This document shows, in pieces, positions 1 through 5,718 of a DNA stretch of 7,140 nucleotides. A program made the translations under genes and the position numbers. Each line of letters opens with the position of its first letter. Position 1 is the first letter of the stretch. Under the pieces are notes generated by a model. It did not search any database. It was not told the DNA's origin and saw only the letters and a program-made list of their open reading frames with translations. This DNA comes from Clostridium sp. (GTDB taxonomy: Bacteria > Bacillota > Clostridia > Clostridiales > Clostridiaceae), in the NCBI GenBank assembly GCA_012511315.1, contig JAAZGI010000084.1:1-7140 (forward strand), in the 5' to 3' direction.

Positions 1-60
1 AGCTAGATAAAAAGTAAAGAAGCTAGATAAAAAGTAAAAAAGCTAGATAAATGTAAAAAG
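1..60. repeat. Three tandem copies of a 20-bp AT-rich repeat
   Basis: Copies lie at 1-20, 21-40 and 41-60. The first reads agctagataaaaagtaaaga; the second differs only near its 3' end, and the third is more diverged after agctagataaa. The array may continue leftwards beyond the window. The 20-bp period is not a multiple of three and the copies are rich in TAG/TAA, so the array is not coding as seen. Related AGCTAG fragments recur just downstream around 66-85, suggesting decayed extra copies. No spacer structure is present, so it is a simple minisatellite rather than a CRISPR array. Confidence 0.85.
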
Positions 61-263
61 ACAAATAGCTAGTAAAACTATTAGCTGTGTCAGGAGTCTA
101 TGAAGAGCTAAATGAAACGTTGAATTAAGAGTTGGATGGAGCCAAGGGCTGAAAAATTTCTGAGGTCAGGGATTCAAAGATGGCACAAGAATTAGGATGC
201 AGGGAGCCGTGTTTGTGGAAGATTGTGGGAAACAAGCTAATAACTACCATGGTGGCCCAGTGA
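61..263. other. Non-coding stretch with no assigned function
   Basis: No open frame of useful length with a ribosome site is present on either strand. On the + strand, codons 153-263 read as a short peptide containing MAQELGCREPCLWKIV, which vaguely recalls the helix-turn-helix of IS3-type OrfA proteins, but it is preceded by a stop, ends at TGA, and has no supporting frame nearby. I see no recognisable riboswitch, T-box or tRNA here. It precedes the promoter of the thiamine operon. Confidence 0.5.
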
Positions 264-292
264 TTGACACGGACTAGTCAATTTGATAGTAT
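264..292 (+). promoter_or_regulatory. Sigma-A-type promoter of the thiamine transport operon
   Basis: A perfect -35 box TTGACA (264-269) is followed after 17 bp by TAGTAT (287-292, 4 of 6 matches to TATAAT). Transcription would begin near 299, just ahead of the first paired bases of the TPP aptamer. No other promoter of this quality lies between here and the first gene. Two ACTAGT hexamers (273-278 and 295-300) sit in and just after the promoter; their relevance is unknown. Confidence 0.7.
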
Positions 293-302
293 GAACTAGT
301 AA

Positions 303-392
303 GTACCGGGGGTGCCTTTAAAAGCTGAGATAGAGCCTAGCTCTGAACCCGTAACACCTGATCTGGATTATGCCAGCGTAGGGAAGGTCGGC
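303..392 (+). promoter_or_regulatory. TPP riboswitch aptamer (THI element)
   Basis: The conserved THI-box blocks appear in order: GGGGTGC (309-315), GCTGAGA (324-330), then CCTGATCTGGATTATGCC and AGCGTAGGGAA (357-385). The last block differs from the usual GGATAATGCCAGCGTAGGGAA by one base. A small variable hairpin, AGAGC/GCTCT (332-336 and 340-344), fits the variable P3a arm. The aptamer binds thiamine pyrophosphate in the nascent mRNA. The GGGAA at 381-385 is complementary to TTCCC at 413-417 in the terminator, so it probably forms the antiterminator when TPP is absent. Its position before a thiXYZ-like operon matches the known regulation of such transporters. Confidence 0.95.
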
Positions 393-407
393 AAAATGAA
401 AAACATT

Positions 408-435
408 TACCGTTCCCTTGGGAGCGGTATTTTTT
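408..435 (+). terminator. Riboswitch-controlled intrinsic terminator
   Basis: A 9-bp stem (408-416 with 421-429, one G-U pair) closes a CTTG loop and is followed by six T (430-435), another T run after one G. It lies about 25 nt past the aptamer and 60 nt before the first start codon. It would form when TPP is bound and abort transcription of the operon. Its left arm overlaps the bases that can pair with 381-385, the expected switch between the two states. Confidence 0.9.
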
Positions 436-498
436 GTTTTAAAGATCAATTGATTCAGATTAATTAATGTAATTCACTAACGATTAGGAGGAAAAAAC

Positions 499-795
499 AT
501 GAATTCTAGTATTGCTATTCAAATTTTACCAGGAGTTGCCGAAACAAGTGAAGTTGTCCGGATTGTAGACGAGGTGATTGACTATATCAAAAAAACAGGA
601 CTCACATATTATGTAGGACCTTTTGAAACTACTGTCGAAGGAAATTTAGATCAATTGATGGACATCGCCAAGCAAGCTCAAATCATAGCCATAGAAGCTG
701 GTGCACCATCGGTCTCCATGTATATGAAATCAGTCTACCGTCCATCAGGTGAAATCCTGACGATCGATGAAAAAGTTACGAAGCATCACCGATAA
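499..795 (+). CDS. Thiamine-binding-fold protein, MTH1187/YkoF family
   Basis: This 98-residue protein matches the thiamine-binding domain family (Pfam Thiamine_BP, formerly DUF77), a ferredoxin-like fold seen in YkoF and MTH1187. Visible features are the N-terminal strand IAIQILPG, a helix, the segment YYVGPFETTVEGNLDQLMDIA (residues about 38-58), and a final strand SVSMYMKSVYRPSG. YkoF of Bacillus is known to bind thiamine or its pyrimidine part; binding here is inferred from family and context. It has no signal peptide, so it is cytoplasmic. The start is supported by TAGGAGG at 485-491, 7 nt before ATG. It is the first gene after the TPP riboswitch and overlaps the permease gene by 29 nt. 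It may buffer or sense the imported ligand; a role in transport itself is unproven. Confidence 0.88.
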   Translation: MNSSIAIQILPGVAETSEVVRIVDEVIDYIKKTGLTYYVGPFETTVEGNLDQLMDIAKQAQIIAIEAGAPSVSMYMKSVYRPSGEILTIDEKVTKHHR

Positions 796-1552
796 GCTGT
801 ATAGTCTGACTGCTATAGTTGCCATTTTAGCTTTATGGCAGATTATTTCCATGGTCGGACTCGTACCTAGCTTTATGTTGCCTTCACCGGTACAAGTGGT
901 GAAGGCCTTTGTAGGGGATTTTTCATTGCTCATGATGCACTCAAGAATCACCTTGTTTGAAGCATTTTTAGGACTGAGTTTCGGAATTATGCTAGGGTTT
1001 TTAATTGCTTTTTTAATGGATCGCTTTGAACCGATTCGCAAAGCTTTTTACCCTCTTTTAGTCGTAACTCAGACAGTGCCAACAGTAGCTATTGCACCAT
1101 TATTGGTGCTTTGGTTTGGTTATGGAATCCTACCGAAGGTGTTACTGATTATCTTGACAACATTTTTCCCCATTGCGGTTGGTTTGTTTGATGGATTCCA
1201 ATCGGTGGATTCAGATGCCGTTAACTTGATGCGCTCCATGGGCGCTAGTAAAAATCAGATATTTAAGCATATTAAATTTCCAGCCTCTTTAAATTCATTT
1301 TTTGCCGCTTTAAAAATTTCAGCTTCGTATTCCATCGTGGGGGCAGTTATTTCTGAGTGGTTGGGAGGTTTTTCTGGACTAGGAGTTTATATGACACGGG
1401 TCATTAAATCATATTCTTATGATAAAATGTTTGCGGTGATTTTTTTGATTTCCATTATTAGTTTGCTTTTAATGGGCGGGGTTCAAATGATTCACAAGAA
1501 AATGACACCCTGGGAATTAAGTCCAGAAACGGAAGCGAAATACAATAAATGA
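767..1552 (+). CDS. thiX: ABC transporter permease, ThiX-like
   Basis: This is a 261-residue integral membrane protein of the binding-protein-dependent permease family (BPD_transp_1). About six hydrophobic segments are visible, at roughly residues 13-33, 64-84, 95-117, 123-143, 182-200 and 221-242. The cytoplasmic EAA-type loop that docks the ATPase is at about 155-175 (RSMGASKNQIFKHIKFP). Sequences such as VPTVAIAPLLVLWFGYG are typical of the nitrate/taurine/thiamine-precursor permease group. The ATG lies inside the end of the preceding gene, with AGGTG about 15 nt upstream; that ribosome site is weak, so translation is probably coupled. The binding protein gene starts 40 nt downstream. The ThiX call depends on the THI element and neighbours; the permease alone could serve other small substrates. 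Confidence 0.88.
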   Translation: MKKLRSITDKLYSLTAIVAILALWQIISMVGLVPSFMLPSPVQVVKAFVGDFSLLMMHSRITLFEAFLGLSFGIMLGFLIAFLMDRFEPIRKAFYPLLVVTQTVPTVAIAPLLVLWFGYGILPKVLLIILTTFFPIAVGLFDGFQSVDSDAVNLMRSMGASKNQIFKHIKFPASLNSFFAALKISASYSIVGAVISEWLGGFSGLGVYMTRVIKSYSYDKMFAVIFLISIISLLLMGGVQMIHKKMTPWELSPETEAKYNK

Positions 1553-1592
1553 TTCCTGTAAGACGGGAAGGTTAAGAAAAGGAGCCTATCAA

Positions 1593-2612
1593 ATGATGAA
1601 GAAAAAACATATCGTGGGGTTACTTCTCTCAGCTCTATTAGTGGGTTGTACGCCAGGTGGAACAACTAACCAGACCAGTAATGGAACAGAAGCGGGTAAA
1701 ACAGAACTTAAAAAAGTTACCTTTTTACTAGATTGGACACCAAATACAAACCATACCGGTTTATTTGTAGCCAAAGACAAAGGCTACTTTGCGGCAGAAG
1801 GTCTTGATGTAGATATCAAAACGCCACCCCAAGGCGGAGCCCCACAGTTGGTGGCGGCTGGGAATGCGGATTTTGGAATTGATTTTCAAGATACCTTAGC
1901 ACCGGCTCTGGCGGCGGAAGAACCCTTACCAGTTACCTCGGTGGCTACTATCTTGCAACACAACACCTCTGGTATTATTTCTCGCAAAGGCGAGGGCATC
2001 GATCGCCCGAAGGGTATGGAAGGTAAAAAATATGCCACTTGGGATAACCCGGTGGAAAAAGCCATCATTCAAAATGTAGTAGAGAGTGATGGGGGAGATT
2101 TTTCATCGGTAACATTAATACCTAACAACATTACCGATGAAGTGGCAGCCCTTAAAACTAATCAAATAGATACGGTTTGGATTTACTATGGTTGGTCTGG
2201 TATCAAAGCTCAGGTTCAAGAATTTGAGTTTGACTATTTTGCCTTTAAGGACATCAATCCTGTTTTTGATTACTATACACCGGTCATCTTAGCTGCTGAC
2301 AAGCTGATTAAAGAAGATCCGGAAACCGTTGAAAAATTTGTGCGGGCAGCGTCTAGGGGCTACACGTGGGCAGCAGAAAACCCGGAAGATGCTGGGAAAA
2401 TCTTACTGGACAATGCACCTGAGCTAAATGAGAAGTTGGCAATGGAAAGCCAACAATGGATGAGTACACAATACCTAGATGAGGGGAAACCTTGGGGTAT
2501 TGTCGACTCTAAGCGCTGGGATGATTTCTATGGTTGGCTTTGGGAAAATGGCTTAATTGAACAAGAAATCCATGCTGGAAAAGGATTCACCAATGACTTC
2601 ATTGAGCAGTAA
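1593..2612 (+). CDS. thiY: ABC transporter substrate-binding lipoprotein, ThiY-like (NMT1/THI5 family)
   Basis: This 339-residue protein begins with a short basic end, a hydrophobic core and a lipobox LVGC with Cys at residue 19, so it should be a lipid-anchored extracellular binding protein. A Thr/Gly/Asn-rich linker (20-40) leads into an NMT1/THI5-type domain. It shows the hallmark LLDWTPNTNHTGLFVAKDKG (residues 45-64), then GYFAAEGLDVDI, GNADFGI and the aromatic WIYYGW segment (196-201). Family members bind thiamine pyrimidine precursors; Bacillus halodurans ThiY binds formylaminopyrimidine. The exact ligand here is inferred, and no tenA or ylmB salvage gene is in the window. AAAAGGAG at 1577-1584 lies 8 nt before the first of two adjacent ATGs. 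Its end overlaps the ATPase gene by 20 nt. Confidence 0.9.
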   Translation: MMKKKHIVGLLLSALLVGCTPGGTTNQTSNGTEAGKTELKKVTFLLDWTPNTNHTGLFVAKDKGYFAAEGLDVDIKTPPQGGAPQLVAAGNADFGIDFQDTLAPALAAEEPLPVTSVATILQHNTSGIISRKGEGIDRPKGMEGKKYATWDNPVEKAIIQNVVESDGGDFSSVTLIPNNITDEVAALKTNQIDTVWIYYGWSGIKAQVQEFEFDYFAFKDINPVFDYYTPVILAADKLIKEDPETVEKFVRAASRGYTWAAENPEDAGKILLDNAPELNEKLAMESQQWMSTQYLDEGKPWGIVDSKRWDDFYGWLWENGLIEQEIHAGKGFTNDFIEQ

Positions 2613-3393
2613 AGAAATGGATGCCACTAAAAAACCAACAAATCGCCTTGTCTTAGAAACCCAAGGAATCGGTAAAAATTATGGTGGCAAAGTTCTTTTA
2701 GAGGATATCAATATTACGGTGAAGCCTGGAGAACTAGTTAGCATTTTAGGAATGTCAGGCTCTGGTAAAACCACTTTGTTTAATATTATTTCAGGATTGA
2801 TTAAACCTGAACAAGGAAGAATTCTCCTTCATGGTGAAGACGTGACAGGAGAGACGGGCCATGTTGCTTACATGCTACAAAAAGACTTGCTTTTGCCCTA
2901 TAAGACCATTGTCGATAATGTGGCACTACCTTTGATTATTCGTGGGGAGAAAACTGACAGGGCACGAGTCAAAGCCGCAGAACTCTTTGATTTCTTTGGC
3001 CTAGCGGGTACTGAGGACAAATACCCGCAACAACTGTCCGGCGGAATGCGGCAACGAGCCGCCTTACTTCGCACCTATCTTTTCTCTAAGGATTTGGCCT
3101 TGTTGGATGAACCATTTTCAGCCTTAGATACCATTACGCGATCATCACTGCATCAGTGGTATCTTCAAGTGATGGAGGATATCCATTTAACCACCTTGTT
3201 TATCACCCATGATATTGATGAGGCCATTCTTTTGTCGGATCGGATCTATCTTTTAACCGGTACCCCAAGCCGAATTAGTTGTGAAATTGTAATTCGCGAA
3301 CCCAAGCCACGATCCAAAGAGTTTCGGATTAGTGAGGAATTTCTCCAATATAAACGAAAGATTATTGAAGAACTAAAAACGGGCTCTCTTTAG
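2593..3393 (+). CDS. thiZ: ABC transporter ATP-binding protein, ThiZ-like
   Basis: This 266-residue ATPase has all the ABC motifs: Walker A GMSGSGKT (53-60), Q-loop Q96 in YMLQKDLLLP, signature LSGGM (148-152), Walker B LALLDE (168-173) and the switch His206 in THD. It would energise import through the permease. I chose ATG 2593 because GGAAAAGGA (2578-2585) lies 7 nt upstream. The frame is open further up to ATG 2572 and TTG 2557, but neither has such a site, and ATG 2617 has only a weak one. The gene overlaps the binding-protein gene by 20 nt. The group resembles SsuB/TauB ATPases; the thiamine assignment comes from the riboswitch and partners. No convincing + strand terminator directly follows. 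Confidence 0.9.
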   Translation: MTSLSSKEMDATKKPTNRLVLETQGIGKNYGGKVLLEDINITVKPGELVSILGMSGSGKTTLFNIISGLIKPEQGRILLHGEDVTGETGHVAYMLQKDLLLPYKTIVDNVALPLIIRGEKTDRARVKAAELFDFFGLAGTEDKYPQQLSGGMRQRAALLRTYLFSKDLALLDEPFSALDTITRSSLHQWYLQVMEDIHLTTLFITHDIDEAILLSDRIYLLTGTPSRISCEIVIREPKPRSKEFRISEEFLQYKRKIIEELKTGSL

Positions 3394-3789
3394 TGCATCG
3401 CTTTAAGATTAGAAAAAGTATAAACTAGCTTTATAAGAGAATTACATAAGTAAATTACATAAGCAAACAAGGAATGACAAGATTCTTTGCTAAGTCTAAA
3501 TCTCGAATAAAAAGATTAAGCCCCTCCAGATCATTTTCACCTGGAGGGGCTTAATCTTATAGTAACCAATACATAAAGAGGTAGATGCTTAAGGAAATCA
3601 CCGAAAGGTTGATCATAAGAGTGTATTATCTTAATTATATGTGAAGTCTAGACATTTAAACTTCTCTTATATGCTAGCTCATGCTTCTGCCTTTAGTTTG
3701 GGTTTTAAATAATCGGGCAGGCTTTTAAGCGAATTTTTTAATTCTGCAAGTTATCCTGTCAACTTGCGTTTGTGATTAGCAAAAGTTCC
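3394..3789. other. Intergenic gap between convergent genes
   Basis: No gene is supported in these 396 bases. The part next to the ATPase gene is AT-rich and contains two tandem 13-bp copies, aattacataagta (3440-3452) and aattacataagca (3453-3465). A strong hairpin lies at 3512-3558 and is listed separately. A smaller one, GCAAGTT/AACTTGC (3746-3752 and 3761-3767), sits just beyond the stop codon of the minus-strand gene but lacks a U-tract. The rest, 3560-3740, shows nothing I can name. Confidence 0.6.
3512..3558 (-). terminator. Strong 18-bp hairpin terminator, best oriented for the minus strand
   Basis: A perfect 18-bp inverted repeat, AAGATTAAGCCCCTCCAG at 3512-3529 and its complement at 3541-3558, encloses an 11-nt loop. 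Read on the minus strand, the stem ends in CTTTTT followed by ATT, a U-rich tract suited to intrinsic termination of the hemerythrin/PAS gene, whose stop codon is about 230 nt upstream. On the + strand the trailing bases are TTAATCTTAT, a poorer tract, but the hairpin could still end readthrough from the thiamine operon. Confidence 0.8.
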
Positions 3790-5001
3790 TTATTCGCTCA
3801 GAAGAGTTTTGGAACCGTCAAGAGATCTCAGGTTTGAGATTTCCTCGGTGACTTCGACAACACCAAGGTAGGTGCCTTCTTTATCCCGCACAGCATAATA
3901 GCGGATTAGGATAAAAAGACCGCCTTTTTGAATCCAGAAGCTTTCTTCATCTTTCTTGCCAGACTTAAAATCATTGACCAGAGCTTCTACAACATGAAGG
4001 CTTTTGGGTGGATGGCAATTTTCAACATCGCGACCAATAATGGAACGAGTTCTTGGGAAGACGCGGGATTTGCCCTCCGAGAAGTAATGAACTTTATCAT
4101 CGGCACCAACAAAGGTGATGTCTCCAGGCAAGGTGTTAAGCAAAGATTCTAGTTCATTGGTGTTAAAAAATCCGGATGGAAGCTTTATTTCACCATCGGT
4201 TTCAGGGATAACATTTGTTTGATCGCCAGTCTGTGCTTGATACCAAGTTACTGCATCAGAAGGTGAAGCCCCTTCGATTCCACCGGTAAAGACATAGCCG
4301 ATTTCTCCAGAGTCGTGGGCAATGAGTAGCCAGTCTTCTGTTGTGAATTTCTCCAGCATCATTGGCATGAGGATGTTATCTTCTTTTGAAATCATGCTGC
4401 GCACATCTGCCATCACTTTTGTGCCCAACTCAACAATAGAATCTTTCGAACCAGTTTCAATCATTTCATTTAGCTTCCCAATGGATTCTCTGATTTCATC
4501 ATCAACGCCCCACATTACTTTTGGAGGGGCTGTAACGCCTTCTCGTTCTAGTAAGGGGAAAAAGAGGTTTTCTTTCCGCTTGTAGTGCTCTGAAATCTTT
4601 GACAAGGACTTACTGGCAAGGGCTAAATCGGTTTTATTGTTATTGATGTTATATTCTTCTAAAGCAGGTTCGAAATTGGTTTTTAAGAAGGTTTCAATCC
4701 CTTCGTTTTCTTTTTTGAAAACAAAGGCTGGGTGACCTGGTGTGTCTTCCAATGGGAAAAAGCCTTTTAAAGGTTTTTGCATAAATACTATGCCGTCTTC
4801 AAATACAGATGCATGAACATCACAGAGTTTTTGGATTTCAGATACTGGCATGCCTTCCGCTACTAATTGCTTTTCAGCTTCAGATAGTTCATTACCAGAG
4901 ATCTGACCAAACTCACGCTTGAAAATGACCCGTGCTTCTTCCTGACTCATACCATTGTGCAGTGCTTCGATTAAGTTTTTTAATTTATCTTTCTTTTCCA
5001 T
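3790..5001 (-). CDS. DUF438 / hemerythrin HHE / PAS domain protein
   Basis: This 403-residue cytoplasmic protein has three parts. Residues 1 to about 70 are DUF438-like (LIEALHNGMSQEEAR...FKREFGQIS, then LCDVHASVF). About 85-220 is a hemerythrin HHE helical bundle with candidate iron ligands H63, H90 (GHP), H139 and E144 (HYKRKENLFFPLLE), E207 (KEDNILMPM) and possibly H229. About 285-385 is a PAS domain with the family motif VFPRTRSIIGRDVENCHPPKS. No kinase, cyclase or DNA-binding output domain follows. Relatives are thought to sense or handle oxygen, nitric oxide or iron; the function is not settled. The frame is open to 5031, but GGAGG (5008-5012) lies 6 nt before ATG 5001 and would be inside the longer version, so 5001 is the start. 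It appears to be a single-gene unit. Confidence 0.92.
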   Translation of the reverse strand: MEKKDKLKNLIEALHNGMSQEEARVIFKREFGQISGNELSEAEKQLVAEGMPVSEIQKLCDVHASVFEDGIVFMQKPLKGFFPLEDTPGHPAFVFKKENEGIETFLKTNFEPALEEYNINNNKTDLALASKSLSKISEHYKRKENLFFPLLEREGVTAPPKVMWGVDDEIRESIGKLNEMIETGSKDSIVELGTKVMADVRSMISKEDNILMPMMLEKFTTEDWLLIAHDSGEIGYVFTGGIEGASPSDAVTWYQAQTGDQTNVIPETDGEIKLPSGFFNTNELESLLNTLPGDITFVGADDKVHYFSEGKSRVFPRTRSIIGRDVENCHPPKSLHVVEALVNDFKSGKKDEESFWIQKGGLFILIRYYAVRDKEGTYLGVVEVTEEISNLRSLDGSKTLLSE

Positions 5002-5097
5002 GTTGTGCCTCCATTTAATGTTGTATTTCATATTTCAAGGTTTAAAGAAAACGTGTTTCAACCAAAATCTTTAAACTTTAATTGTTTGCTTGATTTA

Positions 5098-5103
5098 ATT
5101 GTA
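5098..5103 (-). promoter_or_regulatory. -10 box of the DUF438/hemerythrin gene promoter
   Basis: Read on the minus strand, TACAAT (5103 down to 5098) matches TATAAT at 5 of 6 positions. Initiation would be near 5091, giving a leader of about 90 nt. The hexamer 17 bp upstream (CGTTTA, 5126-5121) is a poor -35 box and abuts the palindrome at 5126-5139. That arrangement suggests dependence on an activator. Confidence 0.5.
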
Positions 5104-5125
5104 AGTGAATTACTCTGAATTAAAC

Positions 5126-5139
5126 GTAACATATGTTAC
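5126..5139. promoter_or_regulatory. Perfect 14-bp palindrome, probable CRP/FNR-type operator
   Basis: GTAACATATGTTAC is a perfect inverted repeat (GTAAC, 4 bp, GTTAC). Its centre, 5132.5, lies 41.5 bp upstream of the start predicted from TACAAT, the usual spacing for class II CRP/FNR-family activators. The adjacent gene encodes a hemerythrin/PAS protein, so a redox or nitrosative-stress regulator such as an HcpR- or FNR-like protein is plausible. From memory, clostridial HcpR sites were predicted with a GTAAC-type half site, but I cannot confirm the exact consensus. Confidence 0.55.
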
Positions 5140-5269
5140 ATCACTCAAGTTTCTTTGGAAAGCCGGATTATATTCAATCTGATGGCAGGGTAATCGATTC
5201 AGCAAATAGGCGAAGAGCTTGAGTTTCTAGTGGTTGGTTTGGGAAATGAAAATATATTTTCTTAGACAA

Positions 5270-5298
5270 TTGAAAATCCTAGGATGATGTAATATAAT
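5270..5298 (+). promoter_or_regulatory. Near-consensus promoter of the tRNA-Pro gene
   Basis: TTGAAA (5270-5275) and TATAAT (5293-5298) are separated by 17 bp. Initiation would be near 5305, about six bases before the mature tRNA 5' end. The strong boxes and short leader are typical of single tRNA genes. Confidence 0.85.
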
Positions 5299-5310
5299 GA
5301 TATATGCTGT

Positions 5311-5386
5311 CGGGGTGTAGCGCAGGTGGTAGCGCGTTAGACTGGGGGTCTAAAGGTCGCAAGTTCGAGTCTTGTCACTCCGACCA
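5311..5386 (+). tRNA. tRNA-Pro (anticodon GGG)
   Basis: The 76-nt gene folds into a full cloverleaf. The acceptor stem CGGGGTG/CACTCCG has 7 bp with one G-U. The D arm is GCGC/GCGC. The anticodon stem TTAGA/TCTAA closes the loop CTGGGGG, with anticodon GGG at 5344-5346. The T arm GCAAG/CTTGT closes TTCGAGT. The 3' CCA (5384-5386) is encoded. It should read CCC and CCU proline codons. It stands alone, with its own promoter and terminator and no other tRNA nearby. Confidence 0.96.
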
Positions 5387-5387
5387 T

Positions 5388-5431
5388 AAAAAAGCAAACG
5401 GTTGCAATTTTTGGCAACCGTTTGCTTTTTT
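5388..5431. terminator. Bidirectional 18-bp hairpin terminator between tRNA-Pro and the small-gene operon
   Basis: A perfect 18-bp stem, AAAAAAGCAAACGGTTGC at 5388-5405 and its complement at 5414-5431, has an 8-nt loop. Six T end the + strand version, directly after the tRNA CCA. The minus strand version also ends in six T, so it can stop transcripts from both the tRNA gene and the convergent operon that ends at 5505. Confidence 0.93.
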
Positions 5432-5445
5432 AATTGAGTCATGTC

Positions 5446-5514
5446 TTTAAAATAACAGTTCTCATGTTTTAAATGAGAATATATCCCAGTTTTAGGATTG
5501 CATGTTATTTTAAA
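5446..5514. repeat. 12-bp inverted repeat enclosing a smaller hairpin
   Basis: TTTAAAATAACA (5446-5457) is perfectly complementary to TGTTATTTTAAA (5503-5514); the second arm overlaps the stop codon of the 67-residue gene. Between them sits a 7-bp hairpin, TTCTCAT/ATGAGAA (5459-5465 and 5473-5479). The set could fold into one branched structure at the 3' end of the minus-strand mRNA. The inner hairpin, followed on the minus strand by TGTTATTTT, could be a weak terminator ahead of the strong one at 5388-5431. Confidence 0.5.
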
Positions 5515-5708
5515 TGATGTTCGGCAAGCTGAATGGATTTTTCACGGACAGTAACCTTTAAAGTGGAAGCGGCTTTATCATACTCAATGGATCCTTTGTC
5601 GATATAGCCACCCAAATGAGCCATCATTAGGGCTCCTTGGGCTCTTAGGCTATTTAAATTAATGTTTAAGGGACGGTCACTTATAATTTCTAGGGAAATT
5701 TTATTCAT
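5505..5708 (-). CDS. Small protein of unknown function (67 aa), paralogue of its upstream neighbour
   Basis: I do not recognise a family. The start is well supported by AGGAGG 6 nt before ATG, in the 10-nt gap after the upstream gene, so the two are one operon. The protein has no signal peptide or membrane segment. The likely secondary structure is strand (ISLEII), helix (LRAQGALMMAHLGG), two strands (SIEYD, TLKVTV) and a C-terminal helix ending AEHHLK. It aligns along its whole length with the 69-residue neighbour at about a quarter identity, sharing E-I, R-P-L, G-S-x-E-x-D and a final A-E-x-x-L-K. This implies an old tandem duplication, and the two may form a heteromer. Confidence 0.82.
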   Translation of the reverse strand: MNKISLEIISDRPLNINLNSLRAQGALMMAHLGGYIDKGSIEYDKAASTLKVTVREKSIQLAEHHLK

Positions 5709-5718
5709 AATGAACCTC

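Noticed and set aside
180..263. T-box or cobalamin riboswitch in the upstream region
   Set aside because: The sequence has GGTGGCCC and CAGGAG fragments, but the T-box core and the B12 box are not present in the right order or form.
745..1041. 98-codon open frame on the minus strand inside the permease gene
   Set aside because: It lies opposite a clearly conserved ABC permease, has no family resemblance and no operon context; a shadow of the real gene.
2557..2592. Earlier starts (TTG 2557, ATG 2572) for the ABC ATPase
   Set aside because: The best ribosome site, GGAAAAGGA at 2578-2585, is correctly spaced only for ATG 2593.
4322..4585. 87-codon + strand frame inside the hemerythrin/PAS gene
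   Set aside because: It is antisense to a conserved domain and has no ribosome site; a codon-bias shadow.
5002..5031. Ten-residue N-terminal extension of the DUF438 protein (ATG at 5031)
   Set aside because: The GGAGG ribosome site at 5008-5012 that serves ATG 5001 would lie inside the extension, and no comparable site precedes 5031.
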